A DNA stretch of 35,028 nt from Motiliproteus sp. (GTDB lineage: Bacteria; Pseudomonadota; Gammaproteobacteria; Pseudomonadales; Balneatricaceae), in assembly GCA_026196225.1 (NCBI GenBank), contig JAPHRD010000116.1, positions 1 to 35,028 of the forward strand, read 5' to 3'. The translations under genes and the position numbers were made by a program. The notes beneath the pieces were generated by a model. The model had not been told where the DNA came from, did not search any database, and worked only from the letters and a program-made list of their open reading frames with translations. Of this stretch, positions 1 through 7,337 are shown in pieces; the stretch's first letter is position 1, and the number at the start of each line of letters is the position of its first letter.

Positions 1-322
1 ATGATCAAAAAACGAGCAAATGATGGCGATCATGCGGCCGAATGGCTTTGATGAGCGATATTGTTCAATAAACAGGACTTAATCACAGGATCCCTAGATA
101 TAGATATTTGTTTCCAAATACAGATCTATGACTAGATTTGGACATGCAAGATATACAGGGAGAACGAGATCAATCTAGGAAACACAAAAAACCCTTTCCG
201 CAATCTGATACAACACATCCTATGCTGCCGGTGCACTTAAGCACCGTTAAAGAATCAGTTTATAAAACACTAGCCTTCACATCAAAGCAAGGGCACCAAC
301 TACCCACACTCGGCGGTTTAGC
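1..322. other. Gene-poor left edge
   Basis: I see no gene I can support here. Short open stretches exist on both strands, including a 95-codon plus-strand frame that runs from 138 into the end of the next gene, but none has a ribosome binding site or recognisable family motifs. The clearest structure is a perfect 6-bp hairpin, CGGTGC-acttaa-GCACCG, at 229-246. It lies about 80 bases downstream of the stop of the minus-strand binding-protein gene and has no T-run on that strand, so it is a poor intrinsic terminator. Confidence 0.5.
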
Positions 323-1042
323 TCACCCCCGCCCACACAGATACTTGCAGATCAGATCCTCAATCGCCCCACTCTGTTTTAGCCTGCTGACTGCTTGGTT
401 GATCGGCTCCAACCAGTTTTTCTGATCGTTGTGGAGGCGGAAGACCACCAGGTTAGTTTCATAGGGCAATGAGATTTCGTAGTCGAAATTAAGGGTACGT
501 TGATAGTGGATAGCTAGCGCTTCTTTCATCAGGCCGATATCGTTCCAGCCGCGGTGGACCCGCTGGGCGATCTGCAGTTCGTTGGAAAGATCGTCGCGGC
601 GAATATAGTCAGGTACAGTGGCTCCACGCACCGTGGCCACTCGCTTGCCGCTGAGGTCCTGCAGAATAAACACCGGAAAAGAGAGCGTGGGCCGGTAGAT
701 AATCACTTCGTTGACGGTCATAAAAGGCTGGCTGTAGAGGGAGACGCTGCTGAGTTCATCGTTCTCGGCACGGCGCTGTGAAACCCCTGGTTCCAAATCG
801 ATCTCGCCAATACTAAAGTGTTTGAGCAGACGAGCCTGTGGTAACGGAACCAGATGCATCTCTACACCCATCTCTTTCGCCACCAGCTCAATAATATCCG
901 GGTATATGCCTTTAAACTGGTTATCTTCGCGCCAGATAAACGGTGCCTGATTGGTGGAGGGGACCCCCACACGAAAGGTTTCAGCCGTAGCCAGAATGGA
1001 CAGCATCATCAGTACTAGCGAAGCGAGCAGTCGAGTCAGCAC
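323..1042 (-). CDS. Periplasmic solute-binding protein, SBP_bac_3 type
   Basis: This 239-residue protein has a signal peptide at residues 1-20 (hydrophobic core LLASLVLMMLSILA, cleavage likely after ATA-ET). The mature part starts FRVGVPSTNQAPFIW and continues with GIYPDIIELVAKEMG, the layout of family-3 amino-acid-type binding proteins. DLSGKRVATVRG marks the hinge to lobe 2, and the end (INQAVSRLKQSGAIEDLICKY) matches the usual final helix. Members bind a small polar ligand in the periplasm for an ABC importer or a sensor. No permease or ATPase gene is adjacent, so it is an orphan and the ligand is unknown. The start is GTG at 1042: an in-frame TAA lies just upstream, and later ATG codons would destroy the signal peptide. 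It is divergent from the AraC-type gene, with 124 bases between them. Confidence 0.85.
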   Translation of the reverse strand: MLTRLLASLVLMMLSILATAETFRVGVPSTNQAPFIWREDNQFKGIYPDIIELVAKEMGVEMHLVPLPQARLLKHFSIGEIDLEPGVSQRRAENDELSSVSLYSQPFMTVNEVIIYRPTLSFPVFILQDLSGKRVATVRGATVPDYIRRDDLSNELQIAQRVHRGWNDIGLMKEALAIHYQRTLNFDYEISLPYETNLVVFRLHNDQKNWLEPINQAVSRLKQSGAIEDLICKYLCGRG

Positions 1043-1127
1043 CTGTTGGCCACCATCGTTTGAACAGAGTTAAGCAAAATTAACTGAAAACCAACGATTT
1101 AGACACCAAAATCGAAGAAGTGGTTGC

Positions 1128-1145
1128 TATAATCTCTCGATTATA
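1128..1145 (+). promoter_or_regulatory. -10 hexamer inside a perfect inverted repeat, upstream of the AraC-type gene
   Basis: TATAAT at 1128-1133 is a perfect -10 consensus 34 bases before the ATG of the AraC-fusion gene. It is the left arm of a perfect palindrome, TATAAT-ctctcg-ATTATA (1128-1145). No good -35 hexamer is found 16-18 bases upstream (the site at 1105-1110 reads accaaa), which fits an activator-dependent promoter. The right arm also offers a -10-like sequence on the minus strand towards the divergent binding-protein gene. Regulation is inferred, not shown. Confidence 0.4.
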
Positions 1146-1166
1146 ACCCTAAATTATTGGATATAA

Positions 1167-4100
1167 ATGCCGGCACCTACCGCTTCCGCCAAACTGCTGG
1201 ACCCGGTTCTGCAGATCGCCCAGCACAGTCGCCAGGATCTTCAGGGCCTGCTCGCTGCTGTGCAGTTGGACGAGGTAGAGAAGGACAAGCCCGGTGCCCG
1301 CATTCCCGCCGCCAACTTTAACCGCCTGCTGGACGAATTAGGCCAACGCAGCGGCAACGACCGCATCGCCCTGCGTATCGGTGAAGCCACCCAACCGCGC
1401 ATGCTGGGCTCCATCGGCTTTTTGATGGCCACCGCCCCGGACCTGCAATCGGCGTTTCAGGTATTGATCGACTATCTGCCTTTACTCTGTGAAGGAATCC
1501 ATCTGGAGATGGAACAGAAAGCAGACGGTACCCATTTATTAGTTGAATTGGAAAACCCCGAAGAGCGGCGCTCTGCAGAGTGGTTTATGGCCTGCCTGCT
1601 AAACTGGCCGCGCTGGCTCAGCGGCAAGCAGATCCCCGCTCTAAGCGTCGAACTGGTTTACCCCCCGCCAGAAAATCCCAGCGCCTACGAACGGTTCTTC
1701 GCGTCCGAGGTGGAATACAACGCTGATCATAACCGTCTGTTGATTCCCAACAGCTACCTCAAGCTCACCTGTCTAGATGCCAGCGAGGAGATGCACCGGC
1801 TGCATCGGGAATTTGCCGACAACCTGCTCAGCACCTCCGGTCGTGAAGGTGCGTTGGTGGCCCAGGTAAAGAGTCTGATCCGCCATGGATTAACCGATGC
1901 ACAGGGTGGTGTGCGGCGGGAGAAGATTGCTGCCAGCCTCAATCTCAGTCTCCGCACCCTGCAGCGAAAGCTGGGCAACCTCAACACCAATTTCCAGGAT
2001 CTCTACGACCAGACCCGCAAGGAGCTGGCGCTGCAGCAGATCCAGAAAGGTGGCATCAGTTTTGGCGAACTGTCATTTATGCTGGGCTTCTCCAACCAAT
2101 CGGCTTTTCAGAAGGCGTTTAAGCGCTGGATGGGCGTCCCTCCCAGCCAGTATCGGGATAAAACCAAACCCAAAACCCCGATTGCTACCGAAGATAGCCG
2201 CCCTCGTACCTTGGCGGATCTTATCCAGCAACAGGGAATCGCCTTGCCACAGTTCTTCACCCTGGCCTTACAATTGGCAGCGGCGGTAGAAAAACTGCAC
2301 CAGCAAGGAGATCAGGCTCATGATCTCTACCCCAACCATATCGCCGTCGAGAGTAGCGGCAGCGATATACGGCTATCACTGATCGATCCCAATCCGTTGC
2401 TCGCGATCAAAGCACTGGAACGCTTCCGTTACCTGGCACCAGAAAAGAGCGGCCTGACCGCTAGTGAAAGCGACCACCGCTCGGATCTCTACACCCTGGG
2501 TTGCATCTTTTACGAGATGTTTTACGGCCAACCGCCTTACCTAAGTGAAGATGGCGGCGAGCTACTGCGGGCACACCTGAGTGCCGAGCTGCCACCACTG
2601 GAATCTCTGCCGCAACCGCTGGCGGCGATTGTCGCCAAGCTGTTAAGCCCGGAAGTGGATGACCGTTACCAGAGCTGTCACGGTGTTCACGCCGACCTAC
2701 TCGCCGTACAGCAACAACTGCTGGGGGGGAGTGAGGAAGGATCACCCGCCACTAATGACGATCAATTTGTCGCTGCCCGCCACGACACCCCTGATCGTCT
2801 GGTGTTTCCCCACAAGCTTTATGGCCGGGAACACTCCATCGACCAGCTGCAGCAATGGTTGCCGACATCGGGGGAAAAACACTGCCGGCAGGTTCTTATT
2901 TCAGCCCCTGCGGGCATGGGTAAGTCCTCTTTGGTTAATCACCTACGCCCTGCCTTGATCGATCGTAACGGTCTCTTTATCGGCGGCAAATTTGACCCCT
3001 TGCAGCGTCAGTGTCCCTACTCGGCATTTATCCAGGCACTGCAGCATCTGGTGCGACAGAAACTGGCAGGTCCTAAAGGCGAGTATCAACGCTGGAAACG
3101 CCAGTTGCTGCAGTATGCTGGTAGCAACCTGCAGTTGTTGGCTGGGATGATTCCCGAAATTGAATTTATCAGCGCCAGCGACAGCCTGTTTCCCTCCGGT
3201 GATCCGGTGGAGTTAGAACAGCGTGTCCCGGCAGCATTTATGGCATTGCTAAGCAGCGTTGCCGAACAACCGCTGCTGCTATTCCTCGACGATATGCAGT
3301 GGATCGACAGCGCATCGCTGGAACTCTATCGCACCCTCTGTGAGCAATCGAAAGCACCGCTGCTGATTGTCGGTGCTTATCGTGATGACGAATTGGAACT
3401 GTCCCACCCACTCCACAGCCTGCTGCCTGAGCTGAAGCAATCACAGCATTGCCTGATGCTGAAATTGCCGCCGCTGCAGACTGAGCACACCCGCCAACTG
3501 GTGGCAGATATCTTCCACCAAAAGGGCTCGGAACCCATCTCGCTAGCAGGCTGGTTACACCGCAAGACCCAGGGCAATCCCTTCTTTATCCGCCGATACA
3601 TCCAACAGTTGCATCAAAAACAGTGGATCTACTTCGACCGTGGGCATCAATGCTGGCGCTGGAAAGAACAGGTATTTGAAGATCAAAGTCTGCCGGAAGA
3701 TGTACGCGGACTGGTGGAATATCAAATTAGCAAACTGCCACCCATGACCCAGACAATGCTCTCTTGGGGAGCCGCTCTTGGTAACAGCTTCGAGCTGAAC
3801 ACCATATCCAAGGCCAGCGGCGAGCCGTTGGCGCGAGTAGCGATTCATCTCTGGCCAGCACTGCAGGAAGGTTTGGTCATCAACCTCGGTGGTGAGACCC
3901 AAAACACAAGCTATCGTTATCTTCATGACCATATCCGCCAAAACGCCTACCGCCGAATCAAGCGCGATGAACGCCGCCAGATGCACCGCGCCATCGGTAC
4001 TATCTTGCTGCGTGAGTACAGTCGCACTGAGCGGGGCGGGAAGATCTACGATCTGGTCAACCACCTCAACTTGGCCTATCCGCTTTTCGACGACAGCGAT

Positions 4101-5690
4101 AATCGCCTGGAACTGATCGAGCTGAATCTAAAAGCCGCCGACAAGGCCATCGCCGCTTCGGCTTTTAAACCCGCGGCCGGTTTCCTCCGTCACGCTGAAA
4201 ATATGGTGCAGCATGCGGACTGGGAAGCCCAACCGGAACTCTGCACCCGCCTTTACCTACAACTGGCACGTGCTGAATATTTGAGCGGAGATTTCAATCG
4301 GGCGGACACCCTCTACCGCATCATGGAGCGACGCTTCAGCCAACCGGTCGATCTGGCCCAGAAGTGTTTACTACAAGCCCAGCAGTATCTGCTCCAGGAC
4401 AACTACCAACCAGCACTGGAAGCGGCTTTCGATGGATTAAATTATCTGGATCAATCCCTGCCCCACAGCCGCGAAGCACTACGACAGCAACTGCAACGGC
4501 TGGCACCGCAGTTTGATCAACCCATTCAGCTCAATCCAGATAGGCTACCGGCCATGGCCGGACCGCAGCGCACCACCATGGCCTTGTTGCAGCTACTCAG
4601 CCAGATTGCTGAACGCCACGATAACCCGCTGCTCGGTGCCTGCGCGCTGGCACGGATGATGGAGCTATCCCTCAGCGATGGTCACAGCCCGCAACTGCCA
4701 TTGGCATTGGCTGGATACGGCTACCTGGCCAGTTGGACTTACGGCGACAACCATCAGGGTCAAGCAGCTGCTCGCCAGAGCTTGGCATTGATCGAACACA
4801 GCAATAACCGCAGCATTGTCGCCAAGACCCAATTTATCAATGGCGCACGAATCAGCCACTGGCAAAGCCACCTCAATGACAGCCTGCCGCTGCTTAATAA
4901 TGCCCGTGAACAGGCGCTGGAATCCGGCGACTGGTTTACTGCCGCGATGGCGGTACAGGTCAGCGGTCTCAACCGCTGCATTCTTGGTCAGCCCCTAGAG
5001 AGCCTGGGCCAGCAGTCGGTGGAAGATCTAAAACTACTGGAGCAGATAGATAATCCTCATATCACAGCGGGCTACCGTGAATCGGTGGTGGCGTTCTGCC
5101 AACAGTTAAATCAATCTCTGTCATCAGATACCAGCAACCTGACAGAGTCATCTGATAATCCCTGGTCAACACTGACCGCCTTTATCAGCGCTTACCTGCT
5201 GGATCAGCGTAACCTGTGGCCTCAGTTATTGGATCAGGAACAACAACTGGAAACTCAACTCGGTGGCTACTTCGCCACCACCGAGATGCTATTTATGGCG
5301 GCATTGATGCGATTGGAACTGTGCCGACAAACACCCCAGCAGCAACAGCATCCATTACTTAAAGAGATCACCTATACCGAAACCCGAATGGAACTCTGGG
5401 CCCGGGATTGTCCGCAAAACTTTGCTCATCGCCAGGCGCTGATTGCCGCCAATCGTAACTGGTTACAGGGACGTTTGGACCTGGCCATGGTCTTGTTTGA
5501 ACAAGCGATCGAAGGCGCTGAAAGCCAGGGTTTTCTCTATCACCAAGCACTGGCCAATGAACACTACGGGCGATTCTGGACAAGTCGTGGTGCCGCTAAG
5601 GTGGCGAGTTATTTTATCGACCAAGCCGAGCAGCTTTATCTTCGCTGGGGAGCGATAAGAAAGTATAAAGATCTTATGGATATGACCTGA
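1167..5690 (+). CDS. AraC-type regulator fused to a pseudokinase lobe, STAND/AAA ATPase and helical-repeat tail
   Basis: This is a 1507-residue cytoplasmic regulator. Residues about 20-205 resemble the arabinose-binding-type N-terminal domain of OruR-like AraC regulators. Residues about 233-331 are an AraC double helix-turn-helix (LNLSLRTLQRKL, then ELSFMLGFSNQSAFQKAFKRW, ending GVPPSQYR). Residues about 346-518 match the C-lobe of a Ser/Thr kinase (RYLAPEK, SDLYTLGCIFYEMFYGQPPY). The N-lobe is absent, HRDxKxxN reads HDLYPNH and DFG reads DPN, so kinase activity is unlikely. Residues about 549-760 form a PknK/MalT-type AAA module with Walker A APAGMGKS (K586) and Walker B LLLFLDD (D708, D709). 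The rest is helical and TPR-like. The GAF and histidine-kinase modules often found after such ATPases are missing. The response-regulator gene follows 73 bases downstream and is probably its partner. Regulator class is confident; ligand and targets are unknown. Confidence 0.85.
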   Translation: MPAPTASAKLLDPVLQIAQHSRQDLQGLLAAVQLDEVEKDKPGARIPAANFNRLLDELGQRSGNDRIALRIGEATQPRMLGSIGFLMATAPDLQSAFQVLIDYLPLLCEGIHLEMEQKADGTHLLVELENPEERRSAEWFMACLLNWPRWLSGKQIPALSVELVYPPPENPSAYERFFASEVEYNADHNRLLIPNSYLKLTCLDASEEMHRLHREFADNLLSTSGREGALVAQVKSLIRHGLTDAQGGVRREKIAASLNLSLRTLQRKLGNLNTNFQDLYDQTRKELALQQIQKGGISFGELSFMLGFSNQSAFQKAFKRWMGVPPSQYRDKTKPKTPIATEDSRPRTLADLIQQQGIALPQFFTLALQLAAAVEKLHQQGDQAHDLYPNHIAVESSGSDIRLSLIDPNPLLAIKALERFRYLAPEKSGLTASESDHRSDLYTLGCIFYEMFYGQPPYLSEDGGELLRAHLSAELPPLESLPQPLAAIVAKLLSPEVDDRYQSCHGVHADLLAVQQQLLGGSEEGSPATNDDQFVAARHDTPDRLVFPHKLYGREHSIDQLQQWLPTSGEKHCRQVLISAPAGMGKSSLVNHLRPALIDRNGLFIGGKFDPLQRQCPYSAFIQALQHLVRQKLAGPKGEYQRWKRQLLQYAGSNLQLLAGMIPEIEFISASDSLFPSGDPVELEQRVPAAFMALLSSVAEQPLLLFLDDMQWIDSASLELYRTLCEQSKAPLLIVGAYRDDELELSHPLHSLLPELKQSQHCLMLKLPPLQTEHTRQLVADIFHQKGSEPISLAGWLHRKTQGNPFFIRRYIQQLHQKQWIYFDRGHQCWRWKEQVFEDQSLPEDVRGLVEYQISKLPPMTQTMLSWGAALGNSFELNTISKASGEPLARVAIHLWPALQEGLVINLGGETQNTSYRYLHDHIRQNAYRRIKRDERRQMHRAIGTILLREYSRTERGGKIYDLVNHLNLAYPLFDDSDNRLELIELNLKAADKAIAASAFKPAAGFLRHAENMVQHADWEAQPELCTRLYLQLARAEYLSGDFNRADTLYRIMERRFSQPVDLAQKCLLQAQQYLLQDNYQPALEAAFDGLNYLDQSLPHSREALRQQLQRLAPQFDQPIQLNPDRLPAMAGPQRTTMALLQLLSQIAERHDNPLLGACALARMMELSLSDGHSPQLPLALAGYGYLASWTYGDNHQGQAAARQSLALIEHSNNRSIVAKTQFINGARISHWQSHLNDSLPLLNNAREQALESGDWFTAAMAVQVSGLNRCILGQPLESLGQQSVEDLKLLEQIDNPHITAGYRESVVAFCQQLNQSLSSDTSNLTESSDNPWSTLTAFISAYLLDQRNLWPQLLDQEQQLETQLGGYFATTEMLFMAALMRLELCRQTPQQQQHPLLKEITYTETRMELWARDCPQNFAHRQALIAANRNWLQGRLDLAMVLFEQAIEGAESQGFLYHQALANEHYGRFWTSRGAAKVASYFIDQAEQLYLRWGAIRKYKDLMDMT

Positions 5691-5763
5691 CGAACATTCG
5701 ACATAAAAGTACAATAAACTACGCTAAGATAACGATAATATTACAAGAACAACGGTTGAAAAT

Positions 5764-6879
5764 ATGATATCGGGTTCCGACAACGCACCCTGGAAAATTC
5801 TGGTCGTGGATGACGAAGAAGGCATCCACGGTATTACCCGAATGATCTTTCGGGGGTACCAATTTGAAAATCGCCCGATTGAATTGATCAGCGCCTACAG
5901 TGGCCAGGAAGCCAGAGACCTGCTGCGCAATACCGACGATATCGCCTTGGTATTGCTGGATGTGGTAATGGAGTCAGATGACGAAGGTCTAAAGCTGATC
6001 GACTTTATTCGCAACACCTTGGGCAACCAGGATATCCGCATTATTCTTCGCACCGGTCACCCAGGCTACGCCCCCGAAACCGAAGTTATTGTCGATTACG
6101 ACATCAACGATTATCTCAGCAAGGCAGAACTATCAGCGTCGCGCCTACTGACCTCTGTGGTCGTCGCGCTACGTTCTTATCGCGATATCGAAAGCGCCCG
6201 TCACAATCAAAAAGATCCCAGCGATAATCAACCGTTTGACGCTCGGGTATTCAATCAACTGGGAAGAAACCTGAAACCCCTGGCCGCCGAATCCCTGAAA
6301 CAAAGTGCTCGGTTGCAACAGATGGGGCTGAGTCCGATGGCTCAGGAACTGGTCCAGGCTCTCAGCTCTCACCAGCAACGACTGCTCAACCGCTGCCTGC
6401 TGCTGGAGGAAAACTTTCAACCCCTTAAGCAACTTCAGGTCACGGATGTGCGTATTCTGCTGGACCAGGTGGTACAGGCACTGCTACCCCAGGCTCGCCA
6501 TCAGGGTTGGCTGCTGGACTATCAAATCTTTGACAACCTACCCGATAAATTACGCTTGCCTGGCCAGGGAGTGATGCATCTCTGGTTGGCGTTAACCGAA
6601 CATGCGTTGGCCTACGCCGATGGCGTAGACCTGCAGTTACAACTCATTTATGACGCCCCGCAAAAGCAGCTGGAACTGATTGTCAGCCGCCTGGGTTCAG
6701 CAATGGCAGCTTTTGACATTTCCACTCCGTCCCAGCATACGATGGAAGAGGAGTTGCTGAATTTACACTACCAACAGATCGACAAACTCTGCCAATTGCT
6801 CGGTGGCACCCTGATCGGTTCTGAACAGGGCACCGCAGATCAACTACTCAGCTGCCGATTGCCGGTGGAAGAGATTTAA
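5764..6879 (+). CDS. Response regulator: receiver domain plus degenerate HATPase-like domain
   Basis: The protein has 371 residues. Residues about 10-135 are a CheY-like receiver with the acidic pair D16/D17, phospho-acceptor D66 (VLLDVVMES), T97 and K120. The form ILRTGHPGYAPE...YDINDYLSK is typical of the receivers joined to DUF3369 in other regulators, but the second half here does not look like DUF3369. Residues about 225-370 follow the order of a histidine-kinase ATPase domain and end with LCQLLGGTLIGSEQGTADQLLSCRLP. The N-box asparagine is replaced (ALTEHALAYA), and the DxGxG and GxGxG boxes are absent, so ATP binding is doubtful. No DNA-binding domain is visible, which suggests output through protein contact. 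It probably shares an operon with the AraC-fusion gene. The phosphodonor is unknown. Confidence 0.8.
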   Translation: MISGSDNAPWKILVVDDEEGIHGITRMIFRGYQFENRPIELISAYSGQEARDLLRNTDDIALVLLDVVMESDDEGLKLIDFIRNTLGNQDIRIILRTGHPGYAPETEVIVDYDINDYLSKAELSASRLLTSVVVALRSYRDIESARHNQKDPSDNQPFDARVFNQLGRNLKPLAAESLKQSARLQQMGLSPMAQELVQALSSHQQRLLNRCLLLEENFQPLKQLQVTDVRILLDQVVQALLPQARHQGWLLDYQIFDNLPDKLRLPGQGVMHLWLALTEHALAYADGVDLQLQLIYDAPQKQLELIVSRLGSAMAAFDISTPSQHTMEEELLNLHYQQIDKLCQLLGGTLIGSEQGTADQLLSCRLPVEEI

Positions 6880-6898
6880 TCTCTAGTACAGGGCTAAA

Positions 6899-6988
6899 TC
6901 AGTTCTCTGACAGGATATAGACCTGACCATCATCGGGATCATTATCCAGTTCTACTTCAAGTCCATTGAGCTTAAAACGAATATCCAT
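6899..6988 (-). CDS. Candidate 29-residue small protein
   Basis: An ATG at 6988 opens a 29-codon frame ending in TGA at 6899-6901. It is preceded on the minus strand by GGGAGAAGAG, a purine-rich Shine-Dalgarno-like run at good distance. The peptide is acidic towards its end (ELDNDPDDGQVYILSEN) after a short amphipathic start (MDIRFKLNGLEVEL). This could form two beta strands. It lies 53 bases downstream of the 79-residue unknown gene on the same strand, and a GGACC/GGTCC inverted repeat sits between the two. I do not recognise a family. The ribosome binding site is the main support, and without homologues the call is tentative. Confidence 0.4.
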   Translation of the reverse strand: MDIRFKLNGLEVELDNDPDDGQVYILSEN

Positions 6989-7041
6989 CTCTCTTCTCCC
7001 AGGACCATTCGCGGACGGTCCGATTGTATCGTTACTATAGA

Positions 7042-7281
7042 TTAGGCGGTCAGCGCCAATGACTCGTCGCTACCCGCTTCCTGGTTGGCCACCCAGTCCA
7101 GAGCTTCCTGCTCGCTATGAGCAAAAAACACCACACGACCGTATGGCATAGTTTGACCGTTCAGCACTACTTCACTGCGGAACACCCACCAGCTCTCCTC
7201 GCCTTTTTGCACGACTTTGTGCTCGAATACCTGTGGTTGAAAAGCACTTTTAAAATGACGAAATTGCGTCACCTTGGACAT
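7042..7281 (-). CDS. Hypothetical protein, 79 residues
   Basis: I do not recognise this family. The protein is soluble, with no signal peptide or membrane segment. It has several aromatic residues (ESWWVFRSEVVLNG, YGRVVFFAHSEQEALDWV), suggesting a small alpha/beta fold with a pair of strands followed by a helix. The ATG at 7281 is preceded by CAGGT eight bases upstream. It lies 56 bases downstream of the glutamate dehydrogenase gene on the same strand and may be cotranscribed with it. A 29-codon small ORF follows. No function is proposed. Confidence 0.65.
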   Translation of the reverse strand: MSKVTQFRHFKSAFQPQVFEHKVVQKGEESWWVFRSEVVLNGQTMPYGRVVFFAHSEQEALDWVANQEAGSDESLALTA

Positions 7282-7337
7282 CTGTAAATACCTGTTTATT
7301 TACCAGTACACGACCCCAGTGGCCGTGAAGAATTATG

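Noticed and set aside
2200-2730. Active Ser/Thr protein kinase in the AraC-fusion protein
   Set aside because: The N-lobe and the catalytic lysine, asparagine and DFG motifs are missing, so only a pseudokinase call is supported.
3555-4064. 169-codon minus-strand frame inside the AraC-fusion gene
   Set aside because: Shadow frame in a continuous, domain-supported gene on the other strand.
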